From Paracoccaceae bacterium (GTDB taxonomy: Bacteria; Pseudomonadota; Alphaproteobacteria; Rhodobacterales; Rhodobacteraceae): DNA of 6,509 nucleotides. The position numbers were made by a program, and so were the translations under genes. The stretch lies in assembly GCA_007131465.1 (NCBI GenBank), contig SLQN01000391.1, positions 1 through 6,509 of the forward strand. The letters run 5' to 3'. Each line of letters begins with the position of its first letter. Position 1 is the stretch's first letter. The notes under the pieces are model-generated. The model saw only the letters and a list, made by a program, of their open reading frames with translations. It was not told where the DNA came from and did no database searches. Shown one piece after another: positions 1 to 6,466 of the stretch.

Positions 1-875
1 GGCCCGGCGAATGTCTGGGGCTGATCGGCGAGAGCGGGTCGGGCAAGTCGGTGACGGCGCTGTCGGTGATGGGGCTTGTCGCCTCTCCCCCTGGTGTGAT
101 CACAGGCGGCGCGGTGCGGCTGGAGGGGCGGGATCTGATCGGCGCGCCCTATGGGCTGTTGCGCAACCTGCGGGGCCGCAAGGTGGCGTATATCTTTCAG
201 GACCCGCTGTCGACGCTGCATCCGCTGTATCGCATCGGCGATCAGTTGATCGAGGCGATTCGCGTGCATGACCCCGTCAGCCATGCCGAGGCCTACCGCC
301 GCGCGGTCGGGCTGCTGGAAGATGTGCGCATCCCCAATGCGGCCGCCCGCGCGCGGGCCTATCCGCACGAACTCTCGGGCGGGATGCGCCAGCGGGTCGG
401 CATTGCGATGGCGCTGGCCAATGACCCCGATATCATCATCGCGGATGAACCGACCACGGCGCTGGATGTGACCGTGCAGGCGCAGATTCTGGCACTGTTA
501 TCCGAATTGCGGCGCGCGCGCGGGCTGGCGATCCTGTTCATCACGCATGATTTCGGGGTGGTGGGCCAGCTCTGCGACCGGGTGGCGGTGATGTATGGCG
601 GGCGGATCGTCGAGACCGGACCGACCGCCGATGTGCTGGCCGCGCCCGCGCATCCCTACACGGCGCGGCTGATCGCCTGTGTGCCGGAACTGGGCGCGGG
701 GCGGCGCGTGCTGGCGGCAATTCCGGGGCTTCCGCCCGCCGTGGATGATCTGCCGCCGGGCTGCGCCTTTGCACCGCGTTGCGACAAGGCACACCCCTCT
801 TGTCGCACGGGCGAGATCGGGCTGGAAGGCGGGCCGCGCAAGGTGCGCTGCCTGTTCCCGGAGGTCACACCATGA
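1..875 (+). CDS. Oligopeptide/dipeptide ABC transporter ATP-binding protein, DppD/OppD type (5' end outside window)
   Basis: This is a cytoplasmic ATPase subunit that would power import of peptides or similar small solutes through a two-permease channel. Reading frame 3 is open from the left edge: the first visible codons already encode the strand before the Walker A motif, so the true start lies outside and perhaps 30 to 35 N-terminal residues are missing. Of 290 visible residues (counted from base 3), Walker A GESGSGKS is at 9-16, the Q-loop glutamine at about 66, the ABC signature LSGGMRQ at 124-130, Walker B with ADEP at 143-150 and the H-loop histidine at 182. A C-terminal oligopeptide-transporter extension (HPYT at 217-220) carries four cysteines at 254, 260, 267 and 283. 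In at least one studied DppD such a cluster holds a [4Fe-4S] centre; that role here is inference. Family assignment is secure, but the transported substrate is unknown because the binding protein is not in view. The stop overlaps the next start (ATGA), suggesting translational coupling. Confidence 0.95.
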   Translation, partial: PGECLGLIGESGSGKSVTALSVMGLVASPPGVITGGAVRLEGRDLIGAPYGLLRNLRGRKVAYIFQDPLSTLHPLYRIGDQLIEAIRVHDPVSHAEAYRRAVGLLEDVRIPNAAARARAYPHELSGGMRQRVGIAMALANDPDIIIADEPTTALDVTVQAQILALLSELRRARGLAILFITHDFGVVGQLCDRVAVMYGGRIVETGPTADVLAAPAHPYTARLIACVPELGAGRRVLAAIPGLPPAVDDLPPGCAFAPRCDKAHPSCRTGEIGLEGGPRKVRCLFPEVTP

Positions 876-1825
876 CCGTAGCCTTGAAAACCACCGCACT
901 TGCCAAGACCTTCGATATCGGCAAGCGCCTGATCGGTCCGCCGCGCGCGCGGGTCCATGCGGTACATCCGGTGACGCTGGAAGTGCGGACCGGCGAGACG
1001 CTGGGCATTGTGGGCGAATCTGGTTGCGGCAAGTCCACGCTGGCGCGGATGCTGGTGGGGCTGACGCCGCCCACATCGGGGACAATCGAGATCGAGGGTC
1101 GCGCGCTGGACCGGGCCGACCCCGCAGCCTTTGGGCGGCTGATCCAGTATGTGTTTCAGGATCCGGTGTCCAGTCTGAACCCGCGCAAGACCATCCGCCA
1201 GATCATGGAAGCACCGCTGCGGATGTTGCACGGGCTGCGGGGGCGCGCGCTGGAGGCGCGGATCGCGGACCTGTTCGATGCGGTGAACCTGCGCCCCGAA
1301 TTCCTGACCCGCTATCCGCATGAATTTTCCGGCGGGCAGGCGCAGCGTATCGGGATTGCGCGCGCGCTGGCCGCCAGTCCGCGCATCCTGATCCTGGATG
1401 AACCGGTCTCGGCGCTGGATGTATCGGTGCAGGCGCAGGTCTTGAACCTGCTGGGCAGGCTGAAGGCCGAATTCACCCTGACCTATCTGTTCATCAGCCA
1501 TGATCTGGCGGTGGTCGAGGCGGTCAGCGACCGGATCGCGGTGCTGTATTTCGGCTCGGTCGTGGAAACCGGGCCCGCGCAAAAGGTCTTTGCAGCGCCG
1601 CGCCATCCCTATACGAAGCTTCTGGCAGACTCCGCGCCCGTGGTGGGCCGTCCGCTGGGGGGCGCGCAATCGGGCGAATTGCCCGACCCGCTGAACCCGC
1701 CGCCGGGTTGTGCCTTTGCCGGGCGTTGCCCGCGCGCATCGGACCTGTGCCGCCGCGATGTGCCGCAGCTCCGCGCTGTTGAAGGAGAGCAATTTGCCGC
1801 CTGTCACCACCCGCTCGACCCCTGA
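872..1825 (+). CDS. Oligopeptide/dipeptide ABC transporter ATP-binding protein, DppF/OppF type
   Basis: This is the second ATPase of the same importer, expected to form a heterodimer with the upstream ATPase. The ATG at 872 is chosen because it overlaps the previous stop by four bases and has GGAGG at 860-864, seven bases upstream. The longer in-frame reading from 779 would lie inside the neighbour. The 317-residue product matches the usual family length. Walker A GESGCGKS is at 48-55, Q-loop Q96, signature SGGQ at 153-156, Walker B ILILDEP at 172-178, D-loop SALD at 180-183 and H-loop H210. All catalytic motifs are intact. The C-terminal extension has HPYT at 245-248 and four cysteines at 280, 286, 293 and 311, the same pattern as in the upstream partner, so both subunits could carry an iron-sulphur cluster (inference). 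Whether the substrate is dipeptide, oligopeptide, nickel or another solute cannot be decided from the ATPases alone. Confidence 0.96.
   Translation: MTVALKTTALAKTFDIGKRLIGPPRARVHAVHPVTLEVRTGETLGIVGESGCGKSTLARMLVGLTPPTSGTIEIEGRALDRADPAAFGRLIQYVFQDPVSSLNPRKTIRQIMEAPLRMLHGLRGRALEARIADLFDAVNLRPEFLTRYPHEFSGGQAQRIGIARALAASPRILILDEPVSALDVSVQAQVLNLLGRLKAEFTLTYLFISHDLAVVEAVSDRIAVLYFGSVVETGPAQKVFAAPRHPYTKLLADSAPVVGRPLGGAQSGELPDPLNPPPGCAFAGRCPRASDLCRRDVPQLRAVEGEQFAACHHPLDP
1782..1787 (+). promoter_or_regulatory. Shine-Dalgarno sequence that fixes a TTG start for the GntR-type regulator
   Basis: AAGGAG lies inside the end of the DppF-type gene, six bases before a TTG at 1794 that is in frame with the regulator. 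The only nearby in-frame ATG (1758) has no purine-rich site before it. This supports the TTG as the start. Confidence 0.6.
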
Positions 1826-2567
1826 GCGCCTGTCGCGCCCGCAGCAGGTGGCCGAGGCGATCAAGTCCTGGGTCATGGCAAATGGCTGGGGGCCGGGCGC
1901 GCGCCTGCCGTCCGAGGCCGATCTGATTGCGCGCTTCGGCATGGCCAAGGGGACAATCCGCGAGGCGATCCGCATTCTGGAGGCGCAGGGGCTGGTGAAA
2001 TCGCGCACCGGGCCGGGGGGTGGGGTGTTCGTGCATCAGGTCTCGGACGCGCGGGCGACAGCCCTTCTGGGCAATTATTTCTATTTCCAGCAACTGACGA
2101 TTGATGACCTCTATCAGATCCGCGCGGCGCTGGAACCGGAGCTGGCCGCATCGCTGGCCGGAAAGCTGACGGAGGGTGAACTGGCGGCGCTAAAAGAGGT
2201 GATGTCTGCCTATGTCCGCCCGGCAGAGGATGCCGAGGAAGAACGCGCGCAGCATATCGCCTCACTGCGTTTTCATGCGCTTCTGGCCGAGTTTTCGGAC
2301 AATCCGCTGCTGCGGTTCCTGATCCGGTTCACCGCGACGATGCTGTCGGACATCACTGTGTCGCGCAGGCTTTATGCGCAACCGAATCATGAACTCTGGT
2401 CCTCGGGGCTGGCCTATCAGTCGCGCCTGCTGGAGGCTTTGCGCGCGGGCGAGGGCGAGACAGCGCGCCGGGTCATGGCCGAGCATATGGCCAATGCGCA
2501 GCGCCTGATGCGGTTGCAGGAATCGGTGCTGACGCAGCGATTCCTGCCGGAAGGGCGGGTTTTGTAG
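1794..2567 (+). CDS. GntR-family transcriptional regulator, FadR/FCD subfamily
   Basis: This is a probable DNA-binding regulator with an effector domain. With the TTG start at 1794 the product is 257 residues, normal for the family, and overlaps the preceding gene by 32 bases. ATG at 1758 is the alternative start but has no ribosome site. Residues about 15-81 form the GntR winged helix-turn-helix, with the hallmark LPSEADLIARFGMAKGTIREAIRILEAQG stretch starting at 38 (split: LPSEADLIARF, then GMAKGTIREAIRILEAQG) and the wing at 69-81. Residues about 100-235 fit the all-helical FCD domain: R110 and E114 in its first helix, RFH at 159-161, DN at 169-170 and a final EHM at 230-232. By eye, two positions often used for metal binding in FCD proteins look replaced, S157 for the usual Asp and Q209 for the usual His. 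Its place as last gene of the transporter operon suggests local regulation of uptake. A role in controlling the converging ectoine operon is possible but not shown. Confidence 0.88.
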   Translation: MPPVTTRSTPERLSRPQQVAEAIKSWVMANGWGPGARLPSEADLIARFGMAKGTIREAIRILEAQGLVKSRTGPGGGVFVHQVSDARATALLGNYFYFQQLTIDDLYQIRAALEPELAASLAGKLTEGELAALKEVMSAYVRPAEDAEEERAQHIASLRFHALLAEFSDNPLLRFLIRFTATMLSDITVSRRLYAQPNHELWSSGLAYQSRLLEALRAGEGETARRVMAEHMANAQRLMRLQESVLTQRFLPEGRVL

Positions 2568-2584
2568 GCGGGGCTGCGAAAGTG

Positions 2585-2638
2585 GCGCGCGAGTCCGGGG
2601 TGGACGGCGCGCATTGCAGTCCGTGGATGGCAGCGCGC
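2585..2638. terminator. GC-rich competing hairpins between converging operons, possible bidirectional transcription end
   Basis: The 71-base gap between the regulator stop (2567) and the ask stop (2639) contains three GCGCGC blocks at 2585-2590, 2607-2612 and 2633-2638. The first pair, with inner GTCC (2593-2596) and GGAC (2602-2605), folds into a stem with a five-base loop. The second pair, with inner TGC/GCA, folds into an alternative stem with a 12-base loop. The two stems share the middle block and so exclude each other. Neither is followed by a clear T-run on either strand, so a classical intrinsic terminator is not proven. The position between convergent gene ends is the main support. 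Confidence 0.35.
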
Positions 2639-4066
2639 TCAGGCGGCCTGTCTGTGTGTCGTCTGCCGCTCCGCGGGCACGAAAGCGGCGTGCAGGCTGC
2701 GGATCGCGGCGTCCAGATCCTTGCGCCCCACAAGAAACTGCACTTCGACCCGGCGCAGCCCCTGCTGTGCGGCATGGACCTTGATGCCAGCCTGATCCAG
2801 CGCCTGAAGGCCGTGCATCAGCACCTGAACATCGCTGAGGTCCGAGCCGATGGCAGAGACCAGCGCCAGCGGTCGCTGGGTGATCGTGGCATTTGGGTAG
2901 GCGTCGAGGATCTCGGCCTCGGCGCGCTTGATCGCCTTCAGCGACCCGCTGAGGAAATGCGTGATCGTGTTGGCGTTGGATTGTTTTGATACGATCCACA
3001 GCTTGTGGCGCGTCAGCGCGGCCAGCGCGCAGGCATCATAGCCCTTGACACCCACCATGTCCGGTTCGTGCAACTCGAACGCCTGCACTTCCAGCCCGGT
3101 GACCATTTCCACCCGACCCGGTGCGCCACCCTCTGGCCCGATCAACGTGCCGGGGTCCTGCGGCTCGAACGCGTGTTTGACGCGCAGCGGCACTTCGGCG
3201 CGGCGCAACACGCGTGCGGCATTGGGGTGGATCGCCTCCATCCCGAGATTCGACAACTGGTCGGCCACGTCATAGCTGGTGCGGCCGATCTTGACGGTGT
3301 TGTCTACGCCCACAATTTTCGGGTCGGCGGAGGACAGGTGAAATTCCTTGTGGATGATCGCCTCGGCCGCGCCGGTCTGGGCCGCAAGATTGGCGAAGAC
3401 AACTTCGGAATAGCCCCGGTCATATTCGCGCATCAGCCCTTCCGTGCATTGGGCATAGCCGGTGACGATGGGCAGTTCGGTCTTCAGGTCGATATCGGCC
3501 ATCGCCTGATCCAGCCGCTGCTTCAGCGATGGGTTTTCCGTGTCGCGCCAGCCCGACAGATCGATGAAGCGAGCATTGAGGCCGTGGCGCTGCAACAGGA
3601 GCGTCATGACGAAGGCGGAATGCGCCTCGCCCAGCCCCGAGAGCAATTCGCGCACGGTCATCATCTGATGTGCGATGCGGAAATGGCCGTAGCTGCCAAG
3701 GCGTTGCAGGTCCATCAGGCAGGCGCGCGCGCCTTCCATCCGGTCGCGCACGAAGGCGTCGGCGCGGTCGCGGTCCGCACCGTGGGTCAGGATCTCGGCA
3801 TGGATCGCGCACATGCGCGCCGCCGTATCGTTCAGCGCATCCTGCCAGCCTGCGCCGCTGTCATCGGTGGCAAAACGGGCATAGACACCGGGCGAGCCGG
3901 TTTTCTTGTGTTCCAGCAGCATGTTCGTGATCCCGCCAAAGGCGGAGACCACAAAGATTCGGTTATAGCTCTGCTCAGGTGTGCGGTCGCCTTGAAAGAG
4001 TGTGTCAACAAGGTCGCGTGCGCGGCTCATGCAGGTGCCGCCGATTTTCTCGACTGTATGTGTCAT
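2639..4066 (-). CDS. ask: Ectoine-specialised aspartate kinase (Ask_Ect)
   Basis: This enzyme phosphorylates L-aspartate to L-4-aspartyl phosphate, the first step toward L-aspartate-semialdehyde, the precursor used by EctB. The 475-residue length and the position as last gene of the ectoine operon fit the specialised Ask_Ect type. The N-terminal kinase motif HTVEKIGGTCMSR (3-15) includes K7. SAFGGITNML (41-50), REYDRGYSEV (213-222) and EFHLSSADPK (241-250) are as I remember them for Ask_Ect. From about 320 the chain has two ACT-type regulatory segments, about 323-395 and 399-465. In studied Ask_Ect enzymes feedback inhibition is reduced compared with housekeeping aspartokinases; whether that applies here is not visible. 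Position 12 is Cys where I would expect Ser. The ATG at 4066 is chosen because the next Met (13) would remove K7. No good ribosome site precedes it, and a hairpin occupies that stretch. The gap from ectC is 42 bases, so co-transcription is likely. Confidence 0.95.
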   Translation of the reverse strand: MTHTVEKIGGTCMSRARDLVDTLFQGDRTPEQSYNRIFVVSAFGGITNMLLEHKKTGSPGVYARFATDDSGAGWQDALNDTAARMCAIHAEILTHGADRDRADAFVRDRMEGARACLMDLQRLGSYGHFRIAHQMMTVRELLSGLGEAHSAFVMTLLLQRHGLNARFIDLSGWRDTENPSLKQRLDQAMADIDLKTELPIVTGYAQCTEGLMREYDRGYSEVVFANLAAQTGAAEAIIHKEFHLSSADPKIVGVDNTVKIGRTSYDVADQLSNLGMEAIHPNAARVLRRAEVPLRVKHAFEPQDPGTLIGPEGGAPGRVEMVTGLEVQAFELHEPDMVGVKGYDACALAALTRHKLWIVSKQSNANTITHFLSGSLKAIKRAEAEILDAYPNATITQRPLALVSAIGSDLSDVQVLMHGLQALDQAGIKVHAAQQGLRRVEVQFLVGRKDLDAAIRSLHAAFVPAERQTTHRQAA

Positions 4067-4074
4067 GTGATTTC

Positions 4075-4104
4075 AGGCGCGGGGCTTGTCGCCCCCGCCC
4101 GCCT
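4075..4104 (-). other. Bulged hairpin in the ectC-ask gap, next to the ask start
   Basis: The 30 bases fold into an 11-bp stem with two small bulges and a five-base loop (4086-4090). The inner stem is five G-C pairs (4081-4085 with 4091-4095). The mid and outer stems are 4079-4080 with 4097-4098 and 4075-4078 with 4101-4104. On the coding (minus) strand its 3' arm ends eight bases before the ask ATG, where a Shine-Dalgarno would normally sit. No T-run follows, so it is not a typical terminator. It could limit ask translation, act as a partial attenuator or stabilise the upstream mRNA end; none of these is demonstrated. Confidence 0.45.
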
Positions 4105-4108
4105 TGTT

Positions 4109-4495
4109 TCAGGAACTTTCAAGCGCGTAAGACCCGTCGGCCTGGTGCACTTCCTTGCCCGTTACGGGCGGATTGAAGCAGCAGGCAAAGACGCATTCGG
4201 TCTTGCAGCGCAGCGTGTGCTTGTCATGCAGGTTGAGCGCATACATCACGCCGGGGCGGATGTCGTGCACCTCGCCCGTGGCCAGATCCTCGATGCTGCC
4301 GGTCCCCGAGACGCAATACACGCTCTCGAAATGGTTCTTGTAGTGGAACGTGTGTTCGCTGCCTGCGGCGATGGTCGTGATGTGGAAGGAAAACCCCATC
4401 CCGTCATCCGCCAGAAGCATGCGCACCGATTCCCATTTCTGGTCAGCGACGCGGCGGTTGGTTGTCTTGGCCTCGTGAAAATCTCTGACGATCAT
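4109..4495 (-). CDS. ectC: L-ectoine synthase EctC
   Basis: This cupin-fold enzyme performs the last step of ectoine synthesis, cyclising N-gamma-acetyl-L-2,4-diaminobutyrate to ectoine by removal of water in the cytoplasm. The 128-residue length is typical. The three iron ligands known from the characterised Paenibacillus lautus enzyme (Glu57, Tyr85, His93) occur here at exactly those positions. W21, R25, T40, Y52, F107 and E115, reported around the substrate site, are also in place. The family core [21 protein letters not shown] (start 34; read as GFSFHITTI then [12 protein letters not shown]) is intact. The ATG at 4495 follows the ectB stop by five bases and has GGAG at 4504-4507 with eight-base spacing, lying across the end of ectB. 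This tight arrangement points to coupled translation of ectB and ectC. The enzyme should be active. Confidence 0.98.
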   Translation of the reverse strand: MIVRDFHEAKTTNRRVADQKWESVRMLLADDGMGFSFHITTIAAGSEHTFHYKNHFESVYCVSGTGSIEDLATGEVHDIRPGVMYALNLHDKHTLRCKTECVFACCFNPPVTGKEVHQADGSYALESS

Positions 4496-4500
4496 GGTGT

Positions 4501-5778
4501 TTACTCCGCTGCGATCTGCTGTTGCGTCTGGGCCTTGACGGCCGCTTCCAGCGTATCAAGCCCGGCGGCAAATTGCGCCTGCGGAATTGTCAGCGGCGCG
4601 AGGATTTTCACCACCTCGTCATGCGCGCCAGAGGTTTCGATGATCAGCCCATGCTCGAAACAGGTCGCGCAGATATTGGCGGCCAGATCGCCCGCGCCGA
4701 CATCGATGCCTTGCATCATGCCGCGCCCCTTGAGGCTGGCGCCGGGAGCATGCGCCGCGATCTCTTGCAGGCGCTGGGTCAGGAATGCGGCCTTGGCTTC
4801 GGTCTGGCGCTGGAACGCGTCATCGGACCAGAACTTTTCCAGCGCGATGCGGGCGGTGACAAAGGCGTGGTTGTTGCCCCGGAACGTGCCGTTATGTTCG
4901 GCCGGTTTCCAGACATCCAGATCGGGGCGGATCAGCAGCCCGGCAAAGGGCAGCCCCATCCCCGAGAGCGATTTCGCCAGCGGGATCAGGTCGGGCTGCA
5001 CGCCCATACCTTCAAAGCTGAAGAACGGACCCGTGCGCCCGATGCCGGACTGGATGTCATCCATGATGATCAGCGCGCCATGTTCGCGCGCAAGTTCCTG
5101 CAACCCTTGCAGGAATTCGGGTGTGGCGGCGTTCAGCCCGCCTTCGCCCTGCACCGGTTCGATCAGGAACGCCGCAGGCGCATCGATCCCGCTGGAGGGG
5201 TTTTCCAGCATCGCGCGGATCATCGCCAGCGAATCGATGCCGTCCATCGCGCCCTCATAGGGCATGCGGACCACGCCGCCCAGCGCCGTGCCCGCGCCCG
5301 CGCGCTTGCCGGCATTGCCGGTTGCAGCCAGTGCGCCCATGGTCATGCCGTGAAAGCCGTTGGTAAACGCGATGATCGTGTCGCGCCCGGTTGTCTTGCG
5401 CGCCAGTTTCATCGCGGCCTCGACCGCGTTCGTGCCGGTGGGGCCAGTGAACATGAACTTGTAGTCCATGTTGCGCGGGGTCAGGATCAGCCGTTCGAAC
5501 GCGGTCAGGAAGGCTTCCTTCGCATCCGTGTGCATATCCAGCCCGTGGGTGACGCCGTCGCGGCTGATATGGTCGATCAGCGCGGTTTTCATGTCGGCAT
5601 CGTTATGGCCGTAGTTCAGCGAGGAGCACCCCGCGAGAAAGTCGGTATAGTCGCGCCCGGCATCATCGGTCATCGTCGCATTCTGCGCCTTGATGAAGTT
5701 GACAGGGAAGGACCGGCAATAGCTGCGGGCCTGCGATTCGCGGCGGGAATAGATGGTCGTCATCGAAGTTGTCGACAT
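4501..5778 (-). CDS. ectB: L-2,4-diaminobutyrate transaminase EctB
   Basis: This PLP-dependent class III aminotransferase commits precursor to ectoine: L-aspartate-semialdehyde plus glutamate give L-2,4-diaminobutyrate plus 2-oxoglutarate. The 425-residue length is normal. The N-terminal [12 protein letters not shown] stretch (14-25) is characteristic of Ect[10 protein letters not shown] (112-120) contributes to the phosphate site, and GFHG is at 141-144. The [12 protein letters not shown] segment (239-250) supplies the cofactor-binding Asp240. The Schiff-base lysine is K269 in PLAKSLSG. The substrate-side [13 protein letters not shown] block is at 298-310. The ATG at 5778 is preceded by AAAGG at 5788-5792 with nine-base spacing. 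Met6 (5763) is a possible later start but lacks a ribosome site. The gap from ectA is 56 bases and shows no convincing promoter, so ectB is taken as operon-internal. All catalytic residues are present. Confidence 0.98.
   Translation of the reverse strand: MSTTSMTTIYSRRESQARSYCRSFPVNFIKAQNATMTDDAGRDYTDFLAGCSSLNYGHNDADMKTALIDHISRDGVTHGLDMHTDAKEAFLTAFERLILTPRNMDYKFMFTGPTGTNAVEAAMKLARKTTGRDTIIAFTNGFHGMTMGALAATGNAGKRAGAGTALGGVVRMPYEGAMDGIDSLAMIRAMLENPSSGIDAPAAFLIEPVQGEGGLNAATPEFLQGLQELAREHGALIIMDDIQSGIGRTGPFFSFEGMGVQPDLIPLAKSLSGMGLPFAGLLIRPDLDVWKPAEHNGTFRGNNHAFVTARIALEKFWSDDAFQRQTEAKAAFLTQRLQEIAAHAPGASLKGRGMMQGIDVGAGDLAANICATCFEHGLIIETSGAHDEVVKILAPLTIPQAQFAAGLDTLEAAVKAQTQQQIAAE
4504..4507 (-). promoter_or_regulatory. 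ectC ribosome binding site embedded in the ectB 3' end
   Basis: On the minus strand GGAG directly precedes the ectB TAA stop (4501-4503) and lies eight bases before the ectC ATG. Ribosomes finishing ectB would pass over and open this site, consistent with coupled translation. Confidence 0.6.
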
Positions 5779-5834
5779 GGTGTGTCGCCTTTCGTGTCGG
5801 AAATCGGAATGGGAATTGCCGGGGGAACCCGCGC

Positions 5835-6377
5835 TCAGGCTGCGATGCGCAGTGCCTTGCGGGGCAGGCTGATCGTGACCAGATGTTCGGTCGCGTGCTG
5901 CCCGTCCAGATGGTCGTGCCGGTCGTAATGCGGCGCGTCGGACAGTTCGCCGCCCATATCGCGGGCGAAGCTGTTGAACAGCCCCCAGGACGCGGCGTTG
6001 GACCGTGTGATCGTGGTTTCCATCTGCTGCACGGCCTTGCAGGCCGGACGGCGCAGGATATCTTTGAGCATCCGCTTGCCCAGCCCAAGGCCGCGCGCAT
6101 CAGCATGCACGGCGACCTGCCAGACAAACAGCGTGTCGGGGCTGTCGGGCGGGATATGGCCAGAAATCCAGCCCAGAAGGACGCCATCACGTTCGGCCAG
6201 CACACAGGTTTCGGCGAAATGGTCGCATTGCACGACATTCATATACATCGAATTCTGGTCAAGCGGCGGGCATGCGGCCACGAGCTTCCAGACCTCGGAC
6301 CCGTCATCCTTGGTCGGGCGACGCAGGATGACGCGATCTTTCATCTGTGGCTCGAATTGGGTCGAATGTTTTGTCAT
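5835..6377 (-). CDS. ectA: L-2,4-diaminobutyrate N-gamma-acetyltransferase EctA
   Basis: This GNAT-fold enzyme transfers acetyl from acetyl-CoA to the gamma-amino group of diaminobutyrate, the second step of the pathway. The ATG at 6377 gives 180 residues, within the normal range. The conserved EctA block LDQNSMYMNVVQCDHFAET is at 39-57, and the GNAT core beta strand WQVAV at 86-90 is followed by the acetyl-CoA pyrophosphate loop RGLGLG at 95-100. The frame stays open back to a TTG at 6440, but that would run through the promoter-like region and add 21 unrelated residues. Met12 (6344) is a later alternative without a ribosome site. The only ribosome-site candidate before 6377 is a weak GGAAA about ten bases upstream. 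ectA is the first gene of the operon, and its expression should follow the control region immediately upstream, expected to respond to salt stress as in other ectoine operons. Confidence 0.96.
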   Translation of the reverse strand: MTKHSTQFEPQMKDRVILRRPTKDDGSEVWKLVAACPPLDQNSMYMNVVQCDHFAETCVLAERDGVLLGWISGHIPPDSPDTLFVWQVAVHADARGLGLGKRMLKDILRRPACKAVQQMETTITRSNAASWGLFNSFARDMGGELSDAPHYDRHDHLDGQHATEHLVTISLPRKALRIAA

Positions 6378-6412
6378 GCGCTTGTTTTTCCGGCTGTTAC
6401 TGTTGACGAATA

Positions 6413-6440
6413 GATATAGGTATCGGCATATACTTTGCAA
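6413..6440 (-). promoter_or_regulatory. Candidate ectABC-ask promoter
   Basis: On the minus strand TTGCAA (6440-6435) and TATATC (6418-6413) are separated by 16 bases. Each matches four of six consensus positions of the main sigma factor. A start a few bases downstream would leave a leader of about 30 bases before the ectA ATG. The stretch is markedly AT-richer than the genes. An alternative pair, CTGTCA with TTTAGT, lies upstream and scores about as well. The placement is therefore tentative, although a promoter somewhere in 6378-6509 is likely. Confidence 0.4.
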
Positions 6441-6466
6441 GACTAAACAATGCTACTTTAGACTTG
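6438..6466. repeat. 29-bp imperfect inverted repeat upstream of ectA, candidate operator
   Basis: CAAGACTAAA (6438-6447) and TTTAGACTTG (6457-6466) are inverted copies matching at nine of ten positions, separated by nine bases (CAATGCTAC). The left arm overlaps the proposed -35 box by three bases, so a bound protein could block polymerase. Many ectoine operons are controlled by a MarR-type repressor, EctR, binding a palindrome near the promoter. Binding by such a factor here is inference, and no ectR is present in the window. The repeat centre-to-centre distance is about 19 bases, roughly two helical turns, which suits a dimeric regulator. Confidence 0.5.

Noticed and set aside
656..2008. A 450-codon minus-strand open frame opposite the two ATPases and the regulator start
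   Set aside because: Rich in Arg, Pro and Gln with no domain signal, and it spans two real genes on the other strand.
3005..5260. A 751-codon open frame on the plus strand opposite ask, ectC and ectB
   Set aside because: It lies wholly antisense to three intact enzymes, crosses their gene boundaries and has a composition without recognisable motifs. It is a by-product of GC-rich codon use on the other strand.
5799..5818. Short GGAAT-like tandem pattern in the ectA-ectB gap
   Set aside because: Only three imperfect copies of five to six bases, easily due to chance, with no stem or promoter associated.
4522..5928. A 468-codon plus-strand open frame opposite ectB and the ectA end
   Set aside because: Antisense shadow of a fully conserved transaminase gene.
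6378..6440. Extension of ectA to a TTG at 6440
   Set aside because: The added residues do not resemble EctA, the stretch is AT-rich and promoter-like, and no good ribosome site precedes the TTG.
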